DNA from: Sambucus nigra
Lineage: Eukaryota; Streptophyta; Magnoliopsida; Dipsacales; Adoxaceae
Direction of reading: 5' to 3'
Assembly (NCBI GenBank): GCA_949130495.1
Contig: OX422215.1
Span: 13,865,302-13,929,301 of the forward strand
DNA length: 64,000 nt
Both the position numbers and the translations under genes were made by a program. Positions within the stretch are counted from its first letter, which is position 1, and every line of letters begins with the position of its first letter. Below, piece by piece: positions 37,020 through 49,600 of the stretch. The notes beneath the pieces are model-generated. The model searched no databases. It was given only the letters and a program-made list of their open reading frames with translations, and had not been told where the DNA came from.

Positions 37020-38489
37020 ATGCCTCCACGACGTGCACGACGAGTTCCCAGGGATGCTACGCCCGAACCACAGCCCGCTCCAGTTCAGGGTATGATGAAC
37101 GCCGCTGAGGTTGCTGCTATAGTAGCCCAAGCGGTAAATGCCGCGATTGCCGTGATTCAGCAGGCACCACCTCAGGCGCCGGTTGCCGCGCCAGTACATG
37201 TTAATGCATTCCCGTCTGCTTGGGAGCGTGTACGTGACGCTTTTCAGAAAGCGCATCCGCCAGAGTTTGCAGGTAGCTCAGACGTGGTAGTCTCGAGCCA
37301 ATGGAGGAAGGACATACAGAGGCATTTGAGGATGCATGAGTGCACTGATGTTCAGAAACAAGTGCTAGCTACTTTCAAGCTAGTGGGATCTGCACTACAG
37401 TGGTGGGAGTCTATTACCACCGCGGAGGAGAGGGATACCCTCACGATTCAAGAGTTCTGGGTGCGGTTTGACCGCAAGTACTTTCCGTCCTCAGTTCATA
37501 CAGAGATGAGGAGGAAGCTGATGAGTTTGAAGCAGGAGGGCAAGACAGTGGCCGAGTATGAGGCCGAGTTCACTAACCTGTTGAATATCGTTCCAGACGA
37601 GATTCCAACAGAGAAGAAGAAAATAGAGAAGTTCACCGATGGGTTGAATTGGAGGATCCGTCAACATCTGCTAGGGAACCTATCGTTGGCCACGTATTCT
37701 GATGTGGTTAACGCTGCATTATTGCACTTCCAGGACCACCGTTTTCATATGGCCGAGGGCAAGCGGTCGGGGGAGTCTAGCCATCAGGGAAGGACTGGAG
37801 GACATGGTGCCAGCGGGGCACAATCTGGCCAGGGGCAGAGACAGAATGAGCAGGGTACCCAGCAGGGGGATAATAAGAGGTTCCGGTCAGGGAACTACAG
37901 GCAGGGACAGGGAGGTTTCCGTCAGGGTCATCAGGGTCCAAACGGCCAACAGGGGCAGAATGGGCAGCAGTTCCATCAGGGCCAGCAGGGCCAAGGGAGG
38001 AATGGTAACGGCCACCAGGGCCGGGGACAGCATGGGCAGAGGGGAGGGAACTTCCCAGGGAAGTGCTTTGTTTGTGGCAAGACTGGCCATAAGAAGCAGG
38101 ATTGTCCTGATAGGGGAAGGGTCCCACAGCAGCAGCAGCAGGGTGCTCGCCAGGAGCCACAGAGGCCTATGTTTCCCGCCGCTCTTCCCGCACCGCCGCA
38201 GATGGCAGCATTGCCACCCATTCCAGCAGTCCCAGCTCAGCAGGGGCAGCTACAGTATGGACGTGTCTACAACGTTCACCAGGCTGCAGTTCCACAGGCA
38301 CCGCCCGCGATCGAGGGTACGTTTCCTATCCATGGCACTATGGGTCGGGTGTTATTTGATACGGGTGCTACACACTGTTTTATAGCTACACACTTCGCGA
38401 AAGCTTTAGGATTGTTAGCTACGGCAGAGAGCACAGTGACGTGTGTCGACTCACCATTAGGGAGTGGGTCACTTATTTTCTTTATATGA
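37020..38489 (+). CDS. Tekay Gag and start of protease, ending at an in-frame TGA
   Basis: The first ATG (MPPRRARR) follows TTATTTCAG at 37017-37019; frame-compatible codons before it are leader. Gag forms the particle and binds RNA. Visible parts: a gag core at about residues 70-240 (WRKDIQRHL, LKQEGKTVAEYEAEF), a long Gly/Gln-rich basic stretch at about 245-345, and a CCHC knuckle CFVCGKTGHKKQDC at residues 349-362. The retropepsin active site VLFDTGA follows, with Asp at 447. Codon 490 is TGA (38487-38489), 43 codons into the protease. The same frame continues straight into pol, so this is a point nonsense change within one gag-pol polyprotein, not a natural end. The element could not make pol without readthrough. 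Confidence 0.9.
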   Translation: MPPRRARRVPRDATPEPQPAPVQGMMNAAEVAAIVAQAVNAAIAVIQQAPPQAPVAAPVHVNAFPSAWERVRDAFQKAHPPEFAGSSDVVVSSQWRKDIQRHLRMHECTDVQKQVLATFKLVGSALQWWESITTAEERDTLTIQEFWVRFDRKYFPSSVHTEMRRKLMSLKQEGKTVAEYEAEFTNLLNIVPDEIPTEKKKIEKFTDGLNWRIRQHLLGNLSLATYSDVVNAALLHFQDHRFHMAEGKRSGESSHQGRTGGHGASGAQSGQGQRQNEQGTQQGDNKRFRSGNYRQGQGGFRQGHQGPNGQQGQNGQQFHQGQQGQGRNGNGHQGRGQHGQRGGNFPGKCFVCGKTGHKKQDCPDRGRVPQQQQQGARQEPQRPMFPAALPAPPQMAALPPIPAVPAQQGQLQYGRVYNVHQAAVPQAPPAIEGTFPIHGTMGRVLFDTGATHCFIATHFAKALGLLATAESTVTCVDSPLGSGSLIFFI

Positions 38490-41400
38490 CGGGGAGTGGG
38501 GGTAGAGATTGGTGGTTTGGTGTTGCCTGCAGACATGTTAGTGTTAGATATGCATGTTCACGATGTGATCATCGGTATGGATTGGGTCGTAGCATATAGG
38601 GCCATGATTGATTGCTTCAGCGGGAGCATCGTTTTTGCCATTCCGGGGCAAGAGATGTTTATAGTGGCGATGCCTCGCCCAGAGGGAGGATCGACCGCTC
38701 ATCTGTATTACATAGAGGAGGATACCTCTAGGGAGGTTGTGATTCCTTTAGATTCGATCCCGTTTGTCAGGGAGTATTCAGATGTGTTTCAGGAGATACC
38801 AGGCTTACCACCCAGTCGGGAGATAGACTTCGTTATAGATTTGCTACCGGGTACGAGACCTATAGCACGTGCACCGTACCGTATGGCTCCAGCTGAGATG
38901 AGAGAGCTACGGGATCAGATAGAGCAGCTGTTGGGACAAGGCTTTATTCGCAGGAGTACCTCACCTTGGGGCGCTCCGGTTTTGTTTGTGAAGAAGAGGG
39001 ATGGTTCACTGAGATTGTGCATGGACTACCGAGAGTTGAATAAGGTCACGATACGGAATAAGTATCCGTTGCCTCGAATCGATGACTTATTCGACCAGTT
39101 GAGAGGAGCTTCTTTCTTCTCGAAGATTGACTTGAGGTCAGGATACCATCAGTTGCGTATCAGGGAGGAGGATGTCTCGAAGACCGCATTCTTATCGAGA
39201 TATGGTTCTTACGAGTTTCGGGTTATGCCTTTCGACTTGACCAACGCTCCAGCAGTGTTTATGGACTTGATGAACAGAGTGTTCAGGGATTTCCTAGATC
39301 AGTTTGTCATTGTCTTCATTGATGACATTCTGGTTTACTCTCAGACAGAGGAGGAGCACGCCGAGAATTTGAGGCAGGTTTTGCAGACACTTCGTTTGAA
39401 CGAGCTGTATGCAAAATATGAGAAGTGCGAGTTTTGGCTGAAGGAAGTCCAGTTCTTGGGTCACATTATTTCCGACCAGGGAATATCTGTCGATCCGGGG
39501 AAGGTATCAGCGGTGAGGGAGTGGGGACAGCCCACGACGCCAACGGAGATTCGTAGTTTTTTGGGTTTAGCAGGATACTACAGGAGGTTTATTCGAGGTT
39601 TCTCGGAGATAGCAGGTCCTTTGACACATCTTACTCGTAAGGGTGTGCCCTACATCTGGAGTGATGCCTGTCAGTTGGCATTCGATGAATTGAAGGACAA
39701 ATTGACCTCAGCACCTGTGTTAGCATTGCCGAGACCGGGAGTTGAGTATTTGGTTTACACCGATGCGTCTTTGCAAGGACTGGGAGGTGTATTGCAGCAG
39801 GAGAGACAGGCCATAGCTTATGCTTCCCGTAAGCTTAAGCCTCATGAGAAGAATTACCCCACGCATGATTTGGAGTTGGCAGCGGTAGTATTTGCCTTAC
39901 GGATTTGGAGGCACTATCTTTTGGGGGAGAAGTTTCAGCTGTTCACGGACCACAAGTCACTACAGTATCTATTCACGCAAAAGGAATTGAATATGCGGCA
40001 GCGTAGGTGGCTTGAATTTGTGAAGGACTACCAGTTTGACATCCAGTACCACCCGGGTAAGGCTAACGTGGTAGCAGACGCGTTGAGCCGCAGGCCAGCA
40101 GATGAGGTGGCAGAGGTGTGGAAGGCGAAGTGGAAGGAATTGGGACACCAGGATGCAGTGGCCCGATCTTTAATGTCTGTGATGACCGTTACACCGCAGA
40201 TGGTCACGAAGGTAGTACGGGCACAGGCTAATGACCCGTTCTGTCAGGAGCAGATAGTTCGATTGCTAGCAGAGGGAGCCGAATCCTATACCGTTAGCTC
40301 AGACGGGGGATTGCGCTTCAATGGGAGATTGGTAGTTCCGGAAGGGGAAGAATTACGGCATGATGTTATGGCAGAGTCGCACAGCTCACGGTTCGCGGTA
40401 CATCCCGGAGGGGATAAAATGTACCAAGACATGAGATGGCAATATTGGTGGAGCGGTATGAAGAGAGATATCGCTGAGTTTGTCTCGAAATGCGCCACTT
40501 GTCAGCTTGTAAAAGTGGACCATCAGAGACCAGCAGGATTGCTACAGCCGTTGGAGGTTCCGGTGTGGATGTGGAAGAGCATATCCATGGATTTTGTCAC
40601 GGGGTTGCCTACGTCGCAGAGGGGTCACGACTCCGTTTGGGTAATTGTGGACAGGTTGTCCAAGGTCGCTCACTTCTTACCCGTAAGGACTGACTACACT
40701 ACGGGACAGTATGCCCAGCTCTTCATTTCAGAGATAGTGAGACTTCACGGTGTGCCTCTGAATATCGTGTCTGACAGAGACAAGATATTTGTTTCGAGGT
40801 TTTGGGAGAGTTTCCAGGAGGCAATGGGCACGGAATTGCGGTTGAGTACGGCTTATCATCCGCAGACCGATGGGCAGACAGAGCGCACCAATCAGATGTT
40901 GGAAGACATGCTACGCATGTGCATTATTGACTTCGGGGGTGGATGGGAGCAATACCTTCCCTTGGTGGAGTTTGCTTACAACAACTCCTATCAGTTCACG
41001 ATTGGTATGGCTCCGTTCGAGGCATTATACGGTAGGCCTTGTCGTTCTCCAGCATGTTGGTTGGAGGTAGGGGACAACAAACTGCTTGGGCCGGAAGTGA
41101 TTCAAGATACTTCTGCAAGGATTGAGTTGATTTGGAGTCGCATTCGGGTAGCTCAAGACAGGCAGAAGAGTTATGCTGATGCGAAGAGGTTTTTCAGGGA
41201 GTTCCAAGTGGGGGACCAGGTTTTGCTCAGGGTATCTCCAATGAAGGGGATTATGCGATTCGGGAAGAAGGGGAAGTTGGCACCGAGGTATGTGGGGTCG
41301 TTTCCTATTATTGAGCGAATCGGACCGGTTGCGTGTAGACTTGGACTACCGGAGCACTTGCATCGGATTCACGACGTGTTCCATATTTCCTCACTGAGGA

Positions 41401-41645
41401 AATACCTTAGAGATGATTTGGCTCATTCTCACATCGCTGTGGAGGACATCGATCTCCAGCCGGATAGCTCCTATGAGGAGGGGCCAATTGCTATTTTGGA
41501 CCGAAGCGAGAGGAAACTGCGATCAAAGATAGTCCCCTTAGTGCGTGTTCAGTGGCGACATCACAATGTCGAGGAGTCCACATGGGAGCGCGAGGATGAG
41601 ATGCGCGAGCGTTATCCAGAGCTGTTTTTAGCAGGTAGTTTATAG
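38490..41645 (+). CDS. Tekay Pol: protease end, RT, RNase H, integrase, chromodomain
   Basis: Continues the gag frame; codons counted from 37020. Protease tail has IIGMDWV. RT has [20 protein letters not shown] and the catalytic FIDDILVYS (Asp 768, 769). Residue 739 is Asp in [10 protein letters not shown] where the family has Gly, possibly harmful. RNase H shows [26 protein letters not shown] and DALSRR. Integrase has a complete H1121-X6-H1128 and C1158-X2-C1161 zinc site and a D1191, D1252-X35-E1288 triad. The C-terminus (about 1488-1538, VQWRHH...[17 protein letters not shown]) is a chromodomain-like targeting tail of the Tekay type. Total frame is 1541 codons with one stop at 490. It copies element RNA into DNA and inserts it into chromatin. 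Confidence 0.93.
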   Translation, partial: RGVGVEIGGLVLPADMLVLDMHVHDVIIGMDWVVAYRAMIDCFSGSIVFAIPGQEMFIVAMPRPEGGSTAHLYYIEEDTSREVVIPLDSIPFVREYSDVFQEIPGLPPSREIDFVIDLLPGTRPIARAPYRMAPAEMRELRDQIEQLLGQGFIRRSTSPWGAPVLFVKKRDGSLRLCMDYRELNKVTIRNKYPLPRIDDLFDQLRGASFFSKIDLRSGYHQLRIREEDVSKTAFLSRYGSYEFRVMPFDLTNAPAVFMDLMNRVFRDFLDQFVIVFIDDILVYSQTEEEHAENLRQVLQTLRLNELYAKYEKCEFWLKEVQFLGHIISDQGISVDPGKVSAVREWGQPTTPTEIRSFLGLAGYYRRFIRGFSEIAGPLTHLTRKGVPYIWSDACQLAFDELKDKLTSAPVLALPRPGVEYLVYTDASLQGLGGVLQQERQAIAYASRKLKPHEKNYPTHDLELAAVVFALRIWRHYLLGEKFQLFTDHKSLQYLFTQKELNMRQRRWLEFVKDYQFDIQYHPGKANVVADALSRRPADEVAEVWKAKWKELGHQDAVARSLMSVMTVTPQMVTKVVRAQANDPFCQEQIVRLLAEGAESYTVSSDGGLRFNGRLVVPEGEELRHDVMAESHSSRFAVHPGGDKMYQDMRWQYWWSGMKRDIAEFVSKCATCQLVKVDHQRPAGLLQPLEVPVWMWKSISMDFVTGLPTSQRGHDSVWVIVDRLSKVAHFLPVRTDYTTGQYAQLFISEIVRLHGVPLNIVSDRDKIFVSRFWESFQEAMGTELRLSTAYHPQTDGQTERTNQMLEDMLRMCIIDFGGGWEQYLPLVEFAYNNSYQFTIGMAPFEALYGRPCRSPACWLEVGDNKLLGPEVIQDTSARIELIWSRIRVAQDRQKSYADAKRFFREFQVGDQVLLRVSPMKGIMRFGKKGKLAPRYVGSFPIIERIGPVACRLGLPEHLHRIHDVFHISSLRKYLRDDLAHSHIAVEDIDLQPDSSYEEGPIAILDRSERKLRSKIVPLVRVQWRHHNVEESTWEREDEMRERYPELFLAGSL

Positions 41646-41670
41646 TTTCGAATTTCGGGACGAAATTCAG

Positions 41671-41687
41671 TTATTAGGGGGGAAGTA
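41671..41687 (+). other. Polypurine tract of the Tekay element
   Basis: TTATTAGGGGGGAAGTA directly precedes the 3' LTR at 41688, the site for plus-strand priming. Confidence 0.88.
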
Positions 41688-44664
41688 TGTAATACCCCGT
41701 ACTTTTGACTATATTTATTTTGAGGATTAATTAATTAAATGCGTATTAATTGGAAATTAATCCGGGATAAAAATACTAATGAGATGCGAATTGGTATTTG
41801 ATTATGTGCATATATGATTATATATGTATTTGGTATTATAAAATTTGTCGTGAGATTTATATACGGCAATTTGGAAATTTTGTCGAGACGCGTGGAACTG
41901 CCGCGTCACGGGGTAATATTTTGATAATAAAAGTGAATTTAAAATCTATAATCCGTATGGTCGTTTTGAGTGCGCCAACGCATCCGAAAGGGTCGAGATA
42001 GTCAGAAAACACTAACCGGGGGTATAGTTTGGGTCCCGGGGTATTTTTAGGCCATACCGGTAACTTAAAGGGTATTTTGGTAATTTTACATTTTTAGGAA
42101 TTAAAAGTGACGAAAATTAGAGATGTAAATCTGATGTGGATTAAACCCATTAAGCCCATTAACCAACCCATATTAACCTAGAAGGCTACGTAGGTTGTCA
42201 TTTAGGTTTTCTAAGTTTCCCCAAATCAAACCCTAGCCACCTTAAGCCACCATTAGAGAAGAAGCTTGGAGAGAAGAAATTCTGCAGAAATTCTTCATCA
42301 AATCAACACCAAATCCGAAATCAAACCAAGGCAAGTGATTTAAATTACATTCCTTATGCAGTGAATGCTTTTTCCATGTTAGAAATATTGTTAATCAATC
42401 TTATATAAGAGTTAAAAGAAAACCCATGAAGTTGGAAGATTGTTGTTTAATTTTGGGATAGGTTTGCATGTAGAAACATTGTTTGAAGATTTATTTCAGA
42501 GATTTCATATCTATGTGATGTATAAACGGATTAAAATCTGGGAAATTTTGATGAGAAGTACCTAGGGTTTATGTTCTTGAAGAAAATTGGGAATTAATGT
42601 AGAAACTTGTGATTTAATGATGTTTAGAAGGCATTAAACCCTTTAAAGATGTTAGTATAGCACCTTAGCATGTTTGAGGATGATTAGAGAACTCAATATA
42701 TTGTTGGAACGAATTTTAGAAGAGATTTGAGGAGTAAAAATGGTGAAAAACGAATTGGGGAAAAATCTGGGCCGAAACTGGTCACTCGTTAGAAGCAGAC
42801 CCCAGGTCGTTCGAACGAACTCGTTCGAACGAGCTTCTAACGAGTTGACCAGTCGTTATTAACGAGTAGGGATTTCGTTCGATATCTCGTTCGAACGAGA
42901 TATCATTAGAAGGGACAGTTCGTTCGAACGAACTGGGATCTCGTTCGAACAGCCTCGTTCGAACGAGACTTCTAACGAGATGACAGTCCAAACTCGTTCG
43001 AACACTCGTTCGAACGAGACTTTTAACGAGCTGGCAGTTTGGGCCATTTTGGACTGTTTTGACTTTTGGAGTTCCGTAAACTGATTTGAGGATATAGATA
43101 TCATTCCGTAGATGTAGTAATGATAGGATTGGGACATTTGGGTATTTGTTAGGAGAAATTTACATACGAGAGTTGTATTACATGGACGGTTTGGGTCGAG
43201 ACGTGAGTGTCCACTACGACGTGAGAATTAATTATGGCACGTATGATTATAAACCGGTATAGAATATATAGTGATAATTACGAGTTAGTACGAGAATGAG
43301 AATAGTACTACGATTAAAATATGGTATTACTAAGATGTGTGTTTACTTAGTATTGGTATATGGATTGTGTGTATGACATACCTATCATACTTGCTATCAC
43401 GGGAGGTTTGCGTTCACTTAGGACCCTCTAATCCTTGTGTGCCTATGGGGGGGATATAGACTGGTACCTTGATGAACATAGGTCATAGAAAGACTTATTG
43501 TGATATTAATAAGTCCGCTGACCGTGGGAGCGTAGGTATGTGCGTGACCCACGTGATGGTGACTGTGTTCGCCTCCACTATTTGTGATTTGTGTTATCTG
43601 AACTATTCCTGAGAGATTCGGAATGTGTGATCCTTATGTACGTGATGTACCGGGATGGATAGCAGAGTATGTGTGCACCATAGCTTAGATTGCGGGGTGC
43701 TTGTATCGTATATTTATGATGTGAATAATATACATTTTATTAATGGAAATCCTCCTGTTAATTTTGTGAACATATTACGGTATTGCTTCGAGTTATATAA
43801 GGAGTCAACTGATACTTATATATATGGCATATTTAGTAACTGAGTTTACATTAAACCCCTTTTTAATTACAAGCGTTATTATGATAATGGGACCGAGTAT
43901 TATGGGTAGAACCTTTGGCAGTCTAGCTAGATACGTAGTCACTTAGCTAGTTTTATGGATAGATATAGATGGGTACTTGCGTTAGGAGTGCACAGTTAGA
44001 CGAGGGGTGAGAATATAATGTGAGTGCACGTCCTAACATGTACTTTGCATTTAATGTTTTAAATGTTTTTAAAGCACTTGCAGGTTTTTAAAATATAACT
44101 CCACATTCGGGCTCTGACCCGTTTGCTTTTCAAATCTTTTTCTTTGTAAAACCATTTTAGGTGCCCAGCCACAAGGACACCAAGCATAGGTACTCATTCA
44201 GGTGACGAGCTGTAGCTGCTTGTGGAAGCTACAGGGATTTGCATGTAGACGCTTCTATCTCTTTGGATTCCAGAGTCACCATCTATCAGTTGTAGGGCAT
44301 GTTGCCCATTTCTTTAGAGACATCTTTTACATTTCAGTTTTCAGACTTTAGCATGTATTGTTTCAGTTTATTTATTTCAGTTATGGGATTGTAGTGAGGG
44401 GTTTCCTCCAGACTTTATTTAAGCTATGTGATGATTATTCATTTTACTTCAGTATGGTGAATGGTGTTATTTATTTCTTCGTTACATTTGTTGCATGTTA
44501 ATCAGACTTAAATTAAAATTTGGCAACTTGTTTTTTTAAATACTAGGTGGTTAGTAAAATAAAAATGTTTTCGACAGTGATGCTATTAACTGAGCCAACT
44601 TGGCATTTTGAATTAATTTTATAAAGGAGTAGCTACCCGGTATTTAATTAGTCGGGGTGTCACA
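41688..44664 (+). mobile_element. 3' LTR of the Tekay chromovirus
   Basis: Same length (2977 bp) and ends as the 5' LTR. Differences are scattered substitutions, mostly C/T and G/A, such as GCGTCCGG against GCATCCGA near 41977, and no length change was seen. Confidence 0.92.
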
Positions 44665-44669
44665 CTTTT
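44665..44669. other. Target site duplication of the Tekay element, right
   Basis: CTTTT directly after the LTR end GGTGTCACA, matching 33854-33858. Confidence 0.9.
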
Positions 44670-44689
44670 CATATGTACAGCCTCAAGGC

Positions 44690-44697
44690 TATAAATA
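44690..44697 (+). promoter_or_regulatory. TATA box of the Tat 5' LTR
   Basis: GGCTATAAATACATTG, conserved in the 3' LTR at 55783-55790. The five 18-bp repeats lie upstream, but the Tekay insertion now separates them from the box by 10.8 kb. Confidence 0.75.
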
Positions 44698-44905
44698 CAT
44701 TGTAACCTCCTCACGAGAAGGGGACTTTTGGATCTGATAGTGAACCTATCCTCGAGATTCAAGGCAAATAGTCAGCAATACCAAAACAGTGGACGTAGGC
44801 CATTTTCAGAAGGCTGAACCACTTTAAAAATCCTTTGTCTTATTTATTCATTTTTTATCTGTGATTGATTAATTAGATATAATCTAGTTTTTTACATCAA
44901 CAGAT

Positions 44906-44923
44906 TGGCGTCGTCTGTGGGAA
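44906..44923 (+). other. Primer binding site of the Tat element
   Basis: TGGCGTCGTCTGTGGGAA immediately after the LTR end (three-base gap), conserved in the left Tat-type fragment at 2215-2232. Confidence 0.75.
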
Positions 44924-44964
44924 ACGATTATACTTAGCGTTTTTCACCAATAAACTCATCATCT

Positions 44965-46683
44965 ATGACTGAGATTCCAGAATCTAGTAATCGAAACACA
45001 GGGGTCCCACCAAACCCCTCTATCCCACCGAATGTTCAAGATCTGGCTGGCATAATGGCTAATTTGGCCCAAGGGCAAACAACCATGCAAGAAACCATGC
45101 GTCAACTTATACAAATTGTTCGAGATGGAGTGCCTGCTCGTTCAGCACAACGAAGTATTCAGAGAAATACACATCTTCCATCTTCAAGAACAAAACAAAC
45201 GTTGTTCCTGGAGGTATCTCAATCCAGACGTACTGACTCATATCGTATTGAAAGATCTAGTGATCCTTCGTATTAACTTGGTTGTACTTCATCAGTACAA
45301 GCTATAAATTCTCAACAGAATGTCACCCTAACTCCAGAGTGGACTGCTGCTCTAGAAAGGTTGAGTAGAGTCTCCCCTTTTGATCGATTGGGCCCTTGGA
45401 GGAATAGAAGTCCTCCTAGGATTGCATCGAGGAACTCTCAATGACTATCCGACCTATGGGAAGGCTCTGCCCAAACACGCCCAATAGCCCGTAATAAAAG
45501 GTCCCAAGATGAAAACTCAATGCGGTCAGTTGCTCGAACAAATAGGCCCGAGGTGGGAAATGATTTATGGAAAGGCTCTATTCAAAGGTTGGAGAACAAG
45601 TTAGGGGAAATGGTTAAGGCCAAGAATCTTCTACAAAGAACTTTTGTCCAAGGGACACCGTTCGTGCAGGCGATTGTGGATTTTTCCACACCATCAAAAT
45701 TCAAAGCTCTTATGGTGACACCTAAATACGATGGAAAAACTGACCTTGTCCTTCATATAGAACAATACCAGGCTGCTGCCGATATCTATGCGATTCCAGA
45801 TGAGATGAGATGTAGGGAATTTTCAGGAACTCTCACCGGGTCAGCTCGGATATGGTACAACAACCTTCCTCGGGGGAAGATTGCAACTTTCCTTCAACTG
45901 GCAGAGCTTTTTATAGGAAAATTCTGTTTTAGAACGAAGCCAGTTAAAAGAGTAGCACACTTACTGAGCGTTAGACAGAAGACAAAAGAAAGTACCAGGG
46001 ACTATATTACTCGTTTCAATAATGAGAAACTTGAGGTAATTGATTATGAGGAGAAGACAACAATTACTGCTCTGATGAGTGTACTGTTACCAGACAAGTT
46101 GTACTATACTTTGGCCAAAGATTCGCCTAGGACCATGGCAGAATTGATGGCAAAGGCAGCCAAAATCATGAACGCTGAGGAAGCCATGGCTGCAAAAAAG
46201 AACACAGACACTAAGGAGACCGAGGTTGAGGCTGGTAAAACTGAGAAGAAGGATCAGAAGACCAATGGTGGCAACAGGCAGTCGAAAGGTAAGCAAGCGC
46301 TAGAGTAAATGAGGAAGTATGGAAATTATACTCCCTTGAAAGTAGATATAAATCACATCCTGGAGGAGATTAAGAACAACGAGGAGCTAGCTTGGCCAGA
46401 GAAAATGAAGGCAGACCCTGACAAAAGGGATAAGTCCAAGTATTGCAAGTTCCATAAAGACCATGGCCATACCACCAAACGTTGCATAGCTCTCTAGAAT
46501 GAAATTGAAGCACTCATCAGGCGAGGAAAATTAGCTAAGTACATTGATCACCAAAATGGTGGGAAAACTAGCAACAGAGGAAGGCAAAGATCTAAATCTC
46601 CTCGTCGAGCAAAAGAAGACAAGAAGAGAGATCACGAAGATGATCCAGAAGACGACCCCAATCTCCCCAAAAGGCTAAGATAG
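44965..46683 (+). pseudogene. Tat gag, one frame with in-frame stops
   Basis: The start MTEIPESS matches the fragment at 2179. The frame holds a gag core (KYDGKTDLVLHIEQYQ; ARIWYNNLPRGKIATF; TRDYITRFNNEKL) at about codons 250-370. A degenerate zinc-binding motif YCKFHKDHGHTTKRC at about codons 493-507 has the C-X2-H-X4-H-X4-C type spacing usual for Tat/Athila gag. In-frame stops lie at 45274, 45442, 46306, 46495 and 46681 (first base). No frameshift is needed to follow the protein. Basic and acidic tail at 46560-46680. The capsid protein cannot be made in full. Confidence 0.85.
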
Positions 46684-49600
46684 CCAGAGCACGAGGTATT
46701 TTCAATCCATTTTGGGTCATTTGAATGTAATGTCATTACAGGTGGAGATACAGGAGGTGGAGATCTTACTGTAGAGAGGAAAGCTTACCTCAATGAGGCC
46801 CAAGCTTGCTCTTACATACAACACATAAACTTGGCTGACAACGAGCGCCTGAGGAAGGTGAATCGGGATAAATTGGTCATCGGTTGTTCTAAAAATGATC
46901 TGGTAGGTGTACTATATCCTCATAATGACCCATTGGTGATCAAGATGAGAATGAAGGAAGTAGTGATTTCACGCGTACTAGTGGATAATGGTAGCTCTGT
47001 AGATATATTGTTCTACCCATACTTTGACAGTTTGAATCTGAAGTTAGCTCCGTTGGAGCCATATCATAGGGCCCTCCTCGGTTTTACTGGAGAAAAGGTT
47101 TTTCCACTTAGGACGATCAAGTTGGACATGCTCATCGGTACATAGCCTGCTTGCCGAACAGAAAGAGTATGCTTTTTCGTAATGGATAAAAATGTCCAAT
47201 CAGCTTATAGCATCATCATGGGAAGAGTAGGTCTAAAGAAGTTTGAGGCAGTGCCATCTACTGTACATTAATGTTTAAAGTTCCCAACCAATTTCGAAGT
47301 GGGAGTTGTGAAAGGCGACCAGAAAGTAGCTCGGGAATGCTATTATTCATCTGCCGAACAGGAAGAATTGGAAGAATCCAGGAAGAAGACTACTACATAT
47401 CAAGTGGATGAATCAGAAGATGCAGAGATTGAAACATTAGACCCTAGAGACAAGTCTAAGCTCGTGAAGGGTCAGGTCATGGAAGCTACCGAAAATATCA
47501 TTCTGGATGATGAATACCCAGAACGAACAACCCAAATTGGTGCGTCATTGGATGTATCATTAAAACAGGAACTGGTAGCATTTCTAAGGCGCAGAAAATA
47601 GACTTTTGCATGGAGTCATGAAGAGATGCCAGGGATAGACCTGAGTTTCCTGTGTCACGAGCTCAATGTGAATAAGGAATTCAAGACAGTGAAGTAGCGA
47701 AGAAGGGTGTTCAGCCCTGAAAAGAATCAAGCTATATAGGAAGAGGTAGAGAAAATATAGAAAGCCTTTTTTATTGAAGATGTCAAGTATCCTGATTGGC
47801 TGGAAAATGTGGTGATGGTAAAGAAGAAAAATAATAAGTGGAGGATGTGTGTTGACTTCACTGATCTTAATAAAGCCTGCCCAAAGGATTATTTTCCTTT
47901 GCCCCAAATCGATCAGCTGGTGGATGCTACCTCGGGGCATGAATTGTTGAGTTTTATGGATGCTTACACTGGTTACAACCAAATCAAAATGAAACCTGAG
48001 GAAAGGGAAAGTACCTCCTTTATCACCCCAAGGGGAACTTATTGCTATAATGTTATGCCTTTTGGACTTAAAAATGCAGGTGCAGCATACCAGAGGCTAA
48101 TGAATAAGGTGTTTGCAGAGCAAATTGGTCATAAAATGAAGGTTTATGTGGATGATATGTTGACAAAAATCAGGAAAGATGTTGATCATCTAGTTGACCT
48201 ACGTCAGACTTTTGACCAACTAGATAAATATCAAATGAAGTTGAATCCTACCAAATGCATATTTGGACTACGAGAAGGTATGTTTATCGGATATATTGTA
48301 AACCAACGAGGGATCGAGATGAACCCTGAAAAGATCAAGGCCCTATTAGAGCTACGATCTCTAGCTACAAAGAAGGAGGTGCAAAGTCTCACAGGGCGAG
48401 TTGCAACACTTAACAGATTTGTGTCACGGGCAACAGACAGATGCCTCCCATTCTTCAAAACACTTCGAAAAACTTTTGAGTGGAATGATGAATGCGAGAA
48501 AGCCTTTCAAGAGTTGAAAAAATATCTGGGGACACCTCCACTGTTATCTAGACCAGTGATGGGAGAAAAACTATACTTGTATCTAGCAGTTTCAAAGAAT
48601 GCAGTTATCTCAGCGTTGATAAGAGGGGAGGACGGAGTACAAAAGCCGATCTATTACACCAGCAAGGCTTTCCGAGGAGCAGAGATTAGATATCCCAGAT
48701 TGGAGAAGTTAGCACTAGCACTAATCGAAGCAAGCAGAAGGATGAGGCCACACTTCCAAGCCCACACTATAGTAGTGTATAATGATATGCCATTAAGGCA
48801 AGCTCTGCATAAATCAGAGAAATCAGGTAGATTGATGTATTGGGAAGTAGAACTTGGTGAATATGACATAGTTTATGACCTTAGGTCGTCACTTAAGGGG
48901 CAGGCAGTAGCGGATTTTATAGCAGAGTTTACTCACTCTGATACATCAGAAGAGCAGGAATTTAATACAGACCAACCCGTGGACATTACGGGATCATCAA
49001 AGATAACACCCGACCAACTTCCATCCGTGGATGAGCAAGAAAAGATAATCAACGAGCAGCGAGAAGTATCGGGGGAAGAAAAAAGGAAGCATCAAATATT
49101 CCACCGAGGAACTCTGTCTGACCAAGAGGATAATGAAGTACCTGTATGGAATCTATATATGGATGGTTCTTCGTGTGCCACAGGTAGTGGAGCAGGAATA
49201 GTTTTAAACAGTCCTGATGAAATTGATATGGAGTATGCTCTACGCTTCCAATTTAAGGCTTCCAATAATGAGGTTGAATATGAAGTTATGATCATGGGTC
49301 TAAGTCTAGCCAAAACCATGAAGGCAAAGCAGGTGATTGTATTCAGTGATTCACGATTAATCGTAAATCAAATTCTGAGAGTATATACAGTGAAGGGAGA
49401 ACTAATGGTCAAGTATCATGCAAAATCAATAGAGGTTGTCTCGAATTTTACTGTAGTTCAGTTTATCAGAATACCGAGATTGGAGAATGCAAGAGCCGAC
49501 ACCCTAGCTCGACTGGCATCAGCAACATGCACCGAGATACGAAGAACAATCCCAATAGAAATCCTGGTGGATCTGAGTGTAGACGAAGGCTTGATGATGA

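Larger units (their letters stand above)
33859..44664 (+). mobile_element. Young Tekay/Del-type chromovirus, complete
   Basis: It has two LTRs of 2977 bp each (33859-36835 and 41688-44664), the initiator-Met primer site, a single gag-pol frame broken by one TGA, a polypurine tract and a perfect CTTTT duplication. I counted about 20 differences between the LTRs by eye, roughly 99.3% identity, so it is the youngest insertion in the window. The C-terminal chromodomain-like segment and long LTRs fit the Tekay (Del) clade. Confidence 0.92.
44665..44902 (+). mobile_element. 5' LTR of the Tat element, distal part
   Basis: Continues the LTR from 33858. It holds TATAAATA at 44690-44697 and ends TTTTTTACATCAACA before the primer site. 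Total LTR length without the insertion is about 526 bp. Confidence 0.85.

Noticed and set aside
37702..38385. A 227-codon plus-strand frame and several minus-strand frames overlapping Tekay gag
   Set aside because: They are shadows of the Gly/Gln-rich gag region. Repetitive GC-richer codons in the true frame leave the other frames open.
33859..44664. Assignment of the young chromovirus to the centromeric CRM clade
   Set aside because: The C-terminal tail is a standard Tekay-type chromodomain segment and the LTRs are very long (2977 bp), which fits Tekay/Del and not CRM.
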